DNA of 6,502 nucleotides from an uncultured Collinsella sp. (GCA_937997605.1 CALLFD010000438.1:1-6502), one strand, 5' to 3'; counted from the first letter of the stretch, positions 1-5,490 are shown. Translations and numbers: made by a program. Notes: generated by a model from the sequence alone, not told the origin.

Positions 1-692
1 TTGGCGGTGTAGGTCTTCATAAAGTCGAGGTAGGCCGGCAGGTCGAAGTAGAGGTTGTCGACCGGGCGCAGCTCGGGCACCTCGCCGGTGAGCTGGCTCT
101 TGGGTGCGATGAGCTCCTCGGGCTCAAACTGGTGACCCAGGTCGCACTCGTCGGCATAAGCCTTCTCGGACTTGCAGCCCTGGATGGGACAGCGGCCGAT
201 CACCTGGCGGCCGTTGAGGAACGTGCCGGCCTTGGCGTCGTAGAACTGCAGCGTGGAGCGCTTGGAGATGGTGCCCTGCTCATGCAGGCGCTCGATAATC
301 TCGGCGGTCACCTCGTTGTGAATCTGCGCAGCCGGCTCAAGGCCCGAGCCGCCGTAGATATCGCAGCTGATGTTGTAGTTGTTGAGGGTCGCGGCCTGGC
401 GGGAGTGATTGGACTCGACATACTCGCCGATGGACTTATCGTAGCCTTCGTTCTCCTTGAGCTTGCGGTAGCTCTCCATGATGGGCGAGCCGTAGCAGTC
501 GGTGCCCGAGGTGAAGATGACATTCTCGCGGCCCAGACGGTCGCGCAGGAAGCGGGCGAAGAAGTCGGCCGGGACAAAGACGCCGCCGACGTGGCCAAAG
601 TGAAGGCCCTTGTTGCCGTAGGGCTCGCCGGCGGTAACGATGGCGCGGCGAGGCCAGCTGGGACGGTCGTTCATGGAGTATTTGGATGCCAT
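1..692 (-). CDS. Methionyl-tRNA synthetase-like class I aminoacyl-tRNA synthetase, N-terminal part (cut by left edge)
   Basis: A cytoplasmic enzyme of this family activates methionine with ATP and loads it on tRNA. The 230 visible residues follow the MetRS order: a Rossmann start with PYGNKGLHFGH (residues 24-34, HFGH being the HIGH signature), then TDCYGSPI (64-71), a zinc-knuckle insert (C168-x4-C173, C183, with H187 where a fourth Cys is usual), and LIAPKSQLTG...YFDLPAYLDF (194-224), which closely parallels bacterial MetRS after its knuckle. The KMSKS half and anticodon domain lie outside the window. The ATG at 690-692 is preceded by AAGGAG four bases upstream, which fixes the start. It is transcribed divergently from the gene at 825. 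The residues before Tyr25 read AGEP rather than the usual CALP, so the amino-acid pocket differs from canonical MetRS. It could therefore be a divergent or secondary paralogue ('class I tRNA ligase'), and I give no symbol. The family call is firm; methionine specificity is inferred. Confidence 0.85.
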   Translation of the reverse strand, partial: MASKYSMNDRPSWPRRAIVTAGEPYGNKGLHFGHVGGVFVPADFFARFLRDRLGRENVIFTSGTDCYGSPIMESYRKLKENEGYDKSIGEYVESNHSRQAATLNNYNISCDIYGGSGLEPAAQIHNEVTAEIIERLHEQGTISKRSTLQFYDAKAGTFLNGRQVIGRCPIQGCKSEKAYADECDLGHQFEPEELIAPKSQLTGEVPELRPVDNLYFDLPAYLDFMKTYTA

Positions 693-773
693 GGGACTCC
701 TTCGCATATGGTGAGAGCGCGGCCGGGCGCAAGGCCTGGCGACGCGGTGGTCAATTCGTGCATATCGTTCGAC

Positions 774-782
774 ATTATCGCA
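774..782 (-). promoter_or_regulatory. Extended -10 promoter candidate for the MetRS-like gene
   Basis: Read on the minus strand, this is TGC followed by GATAAT, an extended -10 element with one mismatch to TATAAT. It would start transcription near 767 and give a leader of about 75 nt. No convincing -35 box lies 16-18 nt upstream, which is tolerated for extended -10 promoters. I see no T-box or other riboswitch signature in the leader. Confidence 0.45.
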
Positions 783-810
783 CATGCGGGCGGGTGCGTG
801 GCAGGGGCGC

Positions 811-816
811 TATCCT
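811..816 (+). promoter_or_regulatory. -10 box candidate for a leaderless start at 825
   Basis: TATCCT fits the actinobacterial TAnnnT -10 pattern and ends 8 bases before the ATG at 825. Transcription would then begin at or within about two bases of the start codon. No Shine-Dalgarno sequence precedes that ATG, which agrees with a leaderless mRNA. The -35 region is not recognisable, so the call is tentative. Confidence 0.4.
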
Positions 817-824
817 AAGATACT

Positions 825-1394
825 ATGAATGAGATTTCCAACATACATGCGTTTGAGGACGAGGATTTTCTGCACGCCTGCTTTGTGTGGGGGATGGCCG
901 TGCTTGTGGTGTTTGCCGTGTGCCTGGTGCCGGTGTTTATGCTGCTGGGCGGGCCTGTGGACTTGGATGTGGCGGACGCGGGCGGCTGGACGGCGGTTTT
1001 GGGCTGGATAGTCGGCTTGGCTGCGGTTTCGGCGGCGTCATTTGCCGTGCACGAGCTGGTGCACGGTGTGTTTTTTAAGCTTCTGGCGCCTGCGGGCGCG
1101 AAGGTGACCTTTGGGGCGAATCGCGAGACGGCGATGATCTATGCCTGCGCCGAGGGCGTGGTCTATTCGCGCCGGCGGTACGTGGCAGTTTGCCTGGCGC
1201 CGACGGTTGTTGTGACGGCGGCGTTTGCCCTGGGGTTTGCGTTTTCGGGCTTTCCGCTGATGTGCTACCTGGCGGCCGGCTTGCATTTGTCGGGCTGTGT
1301 GGGCGACTGGTATTACGTGCGGACCATTTTGCGCGACCGCCGCATTGTCGCCTGCGAGGACACGTCCTTTGGCGTGCGCTTTTTCGCAAGGTAG
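825..1394 (+). CDS. DUF3267-type putative membrane zinc metallopeptidase
   Basis: A 189-residue integral membrane protein. The zincin signature HELVH lies at residues 76-80 (H76, E77, H80), at the end of a hydrophobic helix. It is followed by a Tyr-rich stretch (YACAEGVVYSRRRYV, 106-120), a segment VCLAPTVVVTAAF (122-134), and G160-D161-W near the end. HExxH after a membrane helix, then LAP and a late GD, is the arrangement I know from DUF3267 proteins; D161 may be the third metal ligand. Hydrophobic segments lie near 22-42, 57-75, 120-140 and 143-159. The substrate is unknown, and the family members I recall are described only as putative zincins. An in-frame TAA at 816-818 prevents an upstream start. 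There is no ribosome binding site before ATG 825, so the gene may be leaderless. Met24 (894) is an alternative start that would keep all membrane helices. queH starts 28 nt after the stop, so co-transcription is likely. Confidence 0.8.
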   Translation: MNEISNIHAFEDEDFLHACFVWGMAVLVVFAVCLVPVFMLLGGPVDLDVADAGGWTAVLGWIVGLAAVSAASFAVHELVHGVFFKLLAPAGAKVTFGANRETAMIYACAEGVVYSRRRYVAVCLAPTVVVTAAFALGFAFSGFPLMCYLAAGLHLSGCVGDWYYVRTILRDRRIVACEDTSFGVRFFAR

Positions 1395-1422
1395 TCTTTT
1401 GGGATGATTTTTCTGGGACGGG

Positions 1423-2004
1423 ATGTTGATGAAGCCGTTGTTGTTGCACGCTTGCTGTGCGCCGTGCTCGCTTGAGCCGGTTCGCCTGCTGCGCGAGGAG
1501 GGGTTTGAACCCACAATTTGCTGGACCAATCCCAATATTCAGCCGCGCGATGAATGGCGGCGGCGTTTGGACGAGCTGCGCCGGTGGTGTGCCGATGGCG
1601 ACATCGAGCTTATCGAGGCGGGGGAGGACCGCGAGCGCTGGGAGGCCGGCGTGGCCCCGCTGGGCGCCGATCGACCCCGGCGCTGTCGCGCGTGCTATGC
1701 CCTGCGTCTGGCCGAGGCGTGTCGTGTGGCCCAGGAGCGTGGGTTTGAGTTTGTGGGTACGACGCTCGCCGTCTCGCCGTATCAGTTGTTCGAAACCTGC
1801 AATGACGTGCTTGAGCGCTTGGCGGCGGCACATGGGCTCGTCCCGGTCATTCGCGATTTTCGCCCGTATTATCCCGAGGCCACGCGTCGTTCGCGCGAGC
1901 TGGGCATGTATCGGCAGAATTATTGCGGCTGCCGATTCTCGGCCGTCGAGGCGGCCATGGACCGCGCCCGCATCCGCGACGAGCGCAAAGCCGCCAAAAA
2001 GTAG
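1423..2004 (+). CDS. queH: Epoxyqueuosine reductase QueH
   Basis: QueH reduces epoxyqueuosine to queuosine in the wobble position of GUN-anticodon tRNAs, the last step of queuosine synthesis. It is the iron-sulfur alternative to cobalamin-dependent QueG. The 193-residue protein has the family hallmarks in order: LLHACCAPCS (7-16) with C11, C12 and C15; WTNPNIQPRDEW (34-45); the RCRACYALRL pair C88/C91; GTTLAVSPYQ (112-121); DFRPYY (145-150); and MYRQNYCGCRFS (162-173) with C168/C170. The adjacent Cys pair and the CxxC are the known cluster ligands of the family. Length is normal for the family. Two ATGs compete (1423 and 1429); a weak GGGACGGG-like site precedes both, and I keep the longer form. 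It lies 28 nt after the DUF3267 gene and 64 nt before queA, the preceding enzyme of the same pathway, which strongly supports the assignment. Confidence 0.95.
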   Translation: MLMKPLLLHACCAPCSLEPVRLLREEGFEPTICWTNPNIQPRDEWRRRLDELRRWCADGDIELIEAGEDRERWEAGVAPLGADRPRRCRACYALRLAEACRVAQERGFEFVGTTLAVSPYQLFETCNDVLERLAAAHGLVPVIRDFRPYYPEATRRSRELGMYRQNYCGCRFSAVEAAMDRARIRDERKAAKK

Positions 2005-2023
2005 TTCATTTGGGACGTCAGCC

Positions 2024-2032
2024 TGCTAGGAT
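2024..2032 (+). promoter_or_regulatory. Extended -10 promoter candidate for queA
   Basis: TGC followed by TAGGAT forms an extended -10 element in the 64-nt gap between queH and queA. It predicts a start near 2039 and a leader of about 30 nt carrying the AAGGAG at 2055-2060. There is no good -35 at 16-18 nt. queA could thus be transcribed both from here and by read-through from queH. Confidence 0.45.
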
Positions 2033-2068
2033 GTAGAGCGGACTTTAGCTATATAAGGAGAATCCGAC

Positions 2069-3286
2069 GTGTCTATGCGTACCGATGATTTTGACTACAA
2101 CCTTCCTGAGGAACTGATCGCCCAGGCGCCTGCCGAGCCGCGTGACTCCTGCCGTCTGCTGGTGGTGGATCGCAAGGGCTCCCAGGCGGGAACGCCGCTG
2201 GAGCACGGCGGTACCGTTGAGCACCGTATCTTCCGCGATATCATCGACTATATCGAGCCAGGCGATGTGCTCGTCATCAACAAGACGCGCGTGATGCCGG
2301 CCCGCCTGATCGGTCGCAAAGCCGGCTCGGGTGGCGTGGTCGAGACGCTGCTGCTCAAGCGCCGCGAAGATGTTGACCCGCTGGGTCACGTTTGGGAGTG
2401 CCTGGTCAAGCCGGGCAAGCGTCTTAAGCCCGGTGCTCAGATTGAGTATCGCGCCGGTGGCGCCCATGCGCCCGAGGGGGCTCCCGTGGTGCTGACAGCC
2501 GAGGTTGTCGACTTTGTCACCGATAGCCGCGGTGGCCGCCTGGTGCGCTTTGAGCCGGCCGGGTGCAATGCCGCCGGCGACCCGCGCACGCTCGACGAGG
2601 CCATCCATGCTGCCGGTCACGTGCCGCTGCCGCCCTACATTACCGATTACGAGGGAGATCCCGAGAAGTACCAGACCGTTTACGCCATGAAGGAGGAGCA
2701 CTCGGCTGCCGCTCCCACGGCGGGCCTACACTTTACCCCCGAGCTCATGGCCGCTATCGAGGCCAAGGGTGCGAAATTTGCCGCCGTTGAGCTCGAGGTT
2801 GGCATCGACACCTTCCGTCTGGTGGAGGAGGACGACCCTACGCAGCACGTCATGCACACCGAGCGCTACCACGTGTCGCAGGAAGTTGTCGATGCCGTGC
2901 ATAAGGCGAAGGCCGAGGGGCACCGCGTAATCGCCGTCGGCACCACCGCAGTGCGTTCGCTCGAGAGTGCGTTTGACGCGGACGCGCCGGTGTCCGATCC
3001 GGCTGTGACGGCGCGCTATTTTGAGGGCCGCGAGGACGGCGCTGACACGCTCGGCCGCGGTGACATCGTGGTGCGCGAGAACGCGACAACGCAGCTCTAC
3101 CTCATGCCCGGCTCGACCTATCACGTGGTTGACGCACTGATCACGAACTTCCACGTGCCGCGCTCTACGCTCATGATGCTCGTGAGCGCGCTTGCCTCCC
3201 GCGACCAGATCATGGATGCCTACGCCGCTGCTATCGAAGAGCGTTACCGCTTCTTCAGCTTTGGCGACGCCATGCTCATTTGTTAG
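2069..3286 (+). CDS. queA: S-adenosylmethionine:tRNA ribosyltransferase-isomerase QueA
   Basis: QueA transfers and isomerises the ribosyl group of S-adenosylmethionine onto 7-aminomethyl-7-deazaguanine in tRNA, giving epoxyqueuosine, the substrate of the QueH encoded just upstream. Family motifs run end to end: LPEELIAQAP (12-21), NKTRVMPARL (71-80), GHVPLPPYI (183-191), YQTVYA (201-206), APTAGLHF (215-222), VIAVGTTAVRSLES (287-300), DALITNFHVPRSTLMMLVSA (355-374) and YRFFSFGDAMLI (393-404). At 405 residues it is longer than the roughly 340-360 usual in the family. Extra sequence lies at 40-50, near 129-137, and mainly at 303-337 (D/E/R-rich). The GTG at 2069 is chosen because AAGGAG (2055-2060) sits 8 nt upstream; the in-frame ATG at 2075 would be 14 nt away. 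The stop codon lies inside a strong hairpin. Pathway and family are certain. Confidence 0.97.
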   Translation: MSMRTDDFDYNLPEELIAQAPAEPRDSCRLLVVDRKGSQAGTPLEHGGTVEHRIFRDIIDYIEPGDVLVINKTRVMPARLIGRKAGSGGVVETLLLKRREDVDPLGHVWECLVKPGKRLKPGAQIEYRAGGAHAPEGAPVVLTAEVVDFVTDSRGGRLVRFEPAGCNAAGDPRTLDEAIHAAGHVPLPPYITDYEGDPEKYQTVYAMKEEHSAAAPTAGLHFTPELMAAIEAKGAKFAAVELEVGIDTFRLVEEDDPTQHVMHTERYHVSQEVVDAVHKAKAEGHRVIAVGTTAVRSLESAFDADAPVSDPAVTARYFEGREDGADTLGRGDIVVRENATTQLYLMPGSTYHVVDALITNFHVPRSTLMMLVSALASRDQIMDAYAAAIEERYRFFSFGDAMLIC

Positions 3287-3313
3287 TTACGCGGTTCTAC
3301 GAACCGCGTAACT
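3285..3313 (+). repeat. Hairpin 1 overlapping the queA stop codon (first copy of a repeated unit)
   Basis: A perfect 12-bp stem (3285-3296 pairing with 3302-3313) closes on the loop CTACG. It starts on the last two bases of the queA stop codon. No T-run follows, so it is not a standard intrinsic terminator, though it could protect the mRNA 3' end. Together with CGACGCTGC at 3317-3325 it makes a unit that recurs 47 bp downstream. Confidence 0.85.
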
Positions 3314-3331
3314 GCTCGACGCTGCATCTCA

Positions 3332-3360
3332 GGTTCCGCCGTTCTACCGAACGGCGGACC
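3332..3360 (+). repeat. Hairpin 2 (second, covarying copy of the unit)
   Basis: A stem of 12 pairs with one bulged T (3335) closes on the loop TACC: 3332-3334 pair with 3358-3360, and 3336-3344 with 3349-3357. The centre GTTCTAC...GAAC matches hairpin 1, and CGACGCTGC follows at 3364-3372 as it does after copy 1. Two or three stem pairs differ between the copies while pairing is kept. No T-run follows. Confidence 0.85.
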
Positions 3361-3372
3361 GGCCGACGCTGC

Positions 3373-3471
3373 GCGGGCCGCATTTGGACAATCTGACGTT
3401 CAACTTCAAGGGCGCGACCAGAAGGTCAGTGCCCTTTCGTTTCACGTCACCTTGTCTCAAATGCGACCCGC
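3373..3471 (+). repeat. Long imperfect inverted repeat (hairpin 3)
   Basis: The two halves of this 99-bp element are mutual inverted repeats. Outer pairs are 3373-3377 with 3467-3471. CGCATTTG (3379-3386) pairs with CAAATGCG (3458-3465), GACAA (3387-3391) with TTGTC (3452-3456), and TGACGT (3394-3399) with ACGTCA (3444-3449). Inside is a smaller hairpin: AAGGGC (3408-3413) with GCCCTT (3431-3436), and GACC-AGAA-GGTC (3416-3427). There is no T-run at either end and no credible coding capacity. This is typical of a MITE/REP-like element or a structured RNA; which of these is unknown. Confidence 0.75.
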
Positions 3472-3492
3472 TCGCTGTCGTTGCCAAAACAT

Positions 3493-3567
3493 CGACGTTG
3501 CCGTGGTTCAACCTGCCAAAAAGGGACAGGTTTATTTTGGCGGGTTTTATCTGGGCAAACGTTGTCG
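3493..3567 (+). repeat. Long imperfect inverted repeat (hairpin 4)
   Basis: Core: AACCTGCCAAAA (3510-3521) pairs over 12 bp, with one G-T wobble, with TTTTGGCGGGTT (3535-3546). An outer stem, CGTTGCC (3496-3502) with 3554-3561, has one bulge, and CGAC/GTCG can add further pairs. The core is followed on the plus strand by the T-rich TTATCT, so it could act as a weak terminator for queA. A competing pairing exists: AACCTG (3510-3515) with CAGGTT (3527-3532). Confidence 0.65.
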
Positions 3568-3588
3568 GCGCAATGGGGACTGGTTTAT
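3523..3588 (+). repeat. Direct repeat GGGAC(A/T)GGTTTAT, two copies 53 bp apart
   Basis: Copies at 3523-3535 and 3576-3588 are identical at 12 of 13 positions. A related, more diverged copy lies on the opposite strand at 3604-3621 (GGGGTCAGG...TTTGC). The first copy sits in the loop and stem of hairpin 4; the second forms the left arm of the next inverted repeat. GGGGnCnGG cores of this kind occur in REP-like dispersed elements; assigning them here is inference. Confidence 0.6.
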
Positions 3589-3621
3589 ATGCACCAAGTT
3601 GATGCAAAGTAGCCTGACCCC
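3575..3621 (+). repeat. Imperfect inverted repeat (hairpin 5) with GGGG/CCCC ends
   Basis: GGGG (3575-3578) pairs with CCCC (3618-3621), GG (3582-3583) with CC (3613-3614), and GCA (3591-3593) with TGC (3603-3605), around a GCACCAAGTTGATGC near-palindrome. An alternative fold pairs TGCAAAG (3603-3609) with CTTTGCA (3621-3627) over 7 bp. It is weaker than its neighbours. Confidence 0.5.
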
Positions 3622-3629
3622 TTTGCACC

Positions 3630-3700
3630 AAAAAGTTGCGGTGAGATAGTTCTTGAATTGGCCTTTTTGATGGCTAAACAGGAACTATCTCACCGCAACT
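3630..3700 (-). terminator. Intrinsic terminator for the coiled-coil gene, built on a 19-bp perfect inverted repeat
   Basis: AGTTGCGGTGAGATAGTTC (3634-3652) is the exact reverse complement of 3682-3700. Inside it, 3653-3655 pair with 3679-3681, and TTGGCC (3658-3663) with GGCTAA (3672-3677), leaving a T-rich loop. The minus-strand transcript, which ends its gene at 3727, reads through this stem directly into five T residues (complement of 3630-3634), the layout of a rho-independent terminator. The stem is far longer than most terminators need, so it may also be a mobile or dispersed repeat serving this role. Confidence 0.75.
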
Positions 3701-3716
3701 GCGTTGAGCGTTTTTT
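3694..3716 (+). terminator. Small plus-strand terminator candidate using the arm of the large hairpin
   Basis: CGCAAC (3694-3699) can pair with GTT...GCG (3703-3710, two bases bulged) around a TGC loop. It is followed at once by six T residues (3711-3716). CGCAAC also belongs to the right arm of the 19-bp inverted repeat, so the two folds exclude each other on the plus-strand transcript. It could stop transcription coming from queA. The stem is short. Confidence 0.35.
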
Positions 3717-3726
3717 GGCGGCTGGT

Positions 3727-5490
3727 TTACTTGCTTGCGAACAGCCAGACCAGGATGATCACCAGAATCACGGCGACAATGCAGACGATGGCGCCGGTGA
3801 ATTTGATGCGTGAGTCGCGGGTGCGCTCGCGCACGTCGTCCTCGGCGGCTTCGAGTTGAGCCACTTCGCGCTCGGTTTCGGCGTGCTCGGCCTTATCGCG
3901 GGCCAAGGAGCCTGCGAGCGATTCGGTAATCTCGGGATGGTCGTGCACCTCGGTCGCCTGCTCGATGATCGACTGCGCATGCGCTACATCCGCCTGGGCA
4001 TTGGCAATAGCCTGCTCTTGCTCTCGACGCGCTTTGTCCTCGGCGGCGATCTTCTCGCGCAGTTCGCGCTGGCGCGTTGCGGCGGCGGCTTTTGCGGTCT
4101 GCAGCTCGTCGCGCGCGGCATCGGCCTCGGCCGTCACGGCCTGATGGGCACGCTTGGCGTCGGCGATGGGGGCTTGCGCCTGCTCGACGGCGTGCTCGGC
4201 GGCCGCGAGCGAGTGCTCAAGATCGGCGGTGATGTTCGGAACATCTTCCTCGGCTTTGCGCAGGGCATCGGCCGTGTCGGAGATCTGCATCGAAAGCTCG
4301 CTGGTGCGCACCGTGTAATTGGCGGGATTCGCCGAAGGATTGCGCTGCAGCTCGGCATACTCGCGGCGCAGCGTTTCGAGTTGAGCGCGCGTGGCATCGA
4401 CGGTTTGCTGCGCTGCGGCAACGCCGGCGTCGCGCTCGGCTTGCACCTTGTCGCGGATGCGCTTGGAATCCTCGAGGCGTCGAACGAGGCGGTTACCGGT
4501 TTCGCGCGAGCTTGCTTCGCGCGCCTCCACGGCATCGAGTGCGGCTTTGAGACGCCGCTCGGTGGCATCGTCCTCTTCATTTATTTGCTCGAGCTGCGCC
4601 TTGAGCTCTGTTGCCTTGGCAGCATGGGTGTCGCGGCCGATTTCTGCCGCCGCCGCGGCCTTTTGTGCCGTGTCGATAGTCTGGCGCTGCTCGGCGACGA
4701 TTTGGTCGTAGCGGCCTGCGATGTCCTGGCGCGTCTCGAGCTCCTCGCCTTGATCGGCGATGCGCTGCTCAAGTTCGGCCAGGTGATCGCGTGCATCGGC
4801 GAGTGCCTTCTTTGCGGCGTTCATCTCGCGCATGGCCGAGGCACCCTGGGCGATAAAGGCGCCCACGGCGCTGGCGGTGTTTGAGACGGCGCCTCCCAGA
4901 TCGCGGCTGGCTGCTGGGGTGTGCAGGGCGGTCGGGTGAGCGGCGTTTTCCGTGCCCGCATCGGGCACCTGTGACGTGGCGATGCTGCCGGTGCCGCCCT
5001 CGACTACGGAAAAGCCCGCTGCATGCGGGTCAACTGCATCGGCACCAATGGTGGGGTGCTCGAGCTGCAGGAACGAGGGCAGGGTGCTGCCTTGGTCGGC
5101 AACGGGGGTCTCGCCGGGCACGAAGGTCGAGGCAGCCTCGGCGGCCTCCTCTTCCTCGGCGTCAACATCGGCGTCGGCCACGGCGTTTTTCATCGCTTTG
5201 ACGGCATCCATCATGGAATCCATGACAGCATCGAGCTCTTCTTCCGAAGACACCTCGATAGGGCCTTCTGCTTGCGGGGCGGCGTCCTTTTCGGGGGCGT
5301 CGTCCTGAGCGGCCGAATCGTCGTTTTGCTCGCCGGCATCTTCGGCCGCAGGGATTTCCGTCGCAGCGCCGTTATCCAGAGTGACGTCGTCGACGTCGGT
5401 ATCATTGCAGGTCGCAGCGTCAGTGTCTGCGGCGACGTCTGCCGAATCATCAATATGCTGTTGAGTCTGGGGGTCCAGCTCGTCTGTCAT
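3727..5490 (-). CDS. Acidic, coiled-coil protein with C-terminal membrane anchor (unknown function)
   Basis: I do not recognise this 587-residue protein. Residues 1-130 are very acidic and Ala-rich (AEEEEAAEAA, 111-120). Residues 130-215 are low-complexity, with Gly, Pro and Thr. Residues 219-383 form a long Ala/Glu/Gln/Arg-rich coiled coil. A break at NPSANPANY (384-392) is followed by a second coil (about 395-515), another break at HDHPE (516-520) and a last helical piece (to about 558). The end is RIKFTGAIVCIVAVILVII plus LVWLFASK (561-587): one membrane helix at the extreme C-terminus, so the body should lie in the cytoplasm. No catalytic motif is visible. The ATG at 5490 is chosen because GAGGAG lies 9 nt upstream; the ATG at 5496 is only 3 nt from it. 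It is a single-gene unit with its own terminator. The central break suggests an antiparallel hairpin of two coils, as in some scaffold or tether proteins; that is inference. Confidence 0.8.
   Translation of the reverse strand: MTDELDPQTQQHIDDSADVAADTDAATCNDTDVDDVTLDNGAATEIPAAEDAGEQNDDSAAQDDAPEKDAAPQAEGPIEVSSEEELDAVMDSMMDAVKAMKNAVADADVDAEEEEAAEAASTFVPGETPVADQGSTLPSFLQLEHPTIGADAVDPHAAGFSVVEGGTGSIATSQVPDAGTENAAHPTALHTPAASRDLGGAVSNTASAVGAFIAQGASAMREMNAAKKALADARDHLAELEQRIADQGEELETRQDIAGRYDQIVAEQRQTIDTAQKAAAAAEIGRDTHAAKATELKAQLEQINEEDDATERRLKAALDAVEAREASSRETGNRLVRRLEDSKRIRDKVQAERDAGVAAAQQTVDATRAQLETLRREYAELQRNPSANPANYTVRTSELSMQISDTADALRKAEEDVPNITADLEHSLAAAEHAVEQAQAPIADAKRAHQAVTAEADAARDELQTAKAAAATRQRELREKIAAEDKARREQEQAIANAQADVAHAQSIIEQATEVHDHPEITESLAGSLARDKAEHAETEREVAQLEAAEDDVRERTRDSRIKFTGAIVCIVAVILVIILVWLFASK

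Noticed and set aside
747..754. TTGACC on the minus strand as a -35 box for the MetRS-like gene
   Set aside because: No -10-like hexamer lies 16-18 nt downstream; that region is GC-rich.
132..818. 228-codon open frame on the plus strand
   Set aside because: It lies antisense to the MetRS-like gene, whose minus-strand translation carries clear family motifs; the plus-strand product matches nothing and has no ribosome binding site.
2050..2055. TATATA before queA as a -10 box
   Set aside because: It would place the transcription start inside or after the ribosome binding site at 2055-2060; the extended -10 at 2024-2032 fits better.
3285..3372. CRISPR or other spaced repeat array
   Set aside because: Only two copies, which differ in sequence and are self-complementary throughout; there are no spacers and no cas genes.
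3344..3631. Open frames in the hairpin region (3384-3602 plus, 3344-3631 minus)
   Set aside because: They run straight through inverted repeats, lack ribosome binding sites, and their translations look like no protein; the hairpin structure explains the sequence better.
3856..4884. Long plus-strand frame (342 codons) opposite the coiled-coil gene, and others up to 5598
   Set aside because: They are mirror frames of a repetitive Ala/Glu/Arg-rich coding sequence; the minus strand has the ribosome binding site, coherent coiled coil and membrane anchor.
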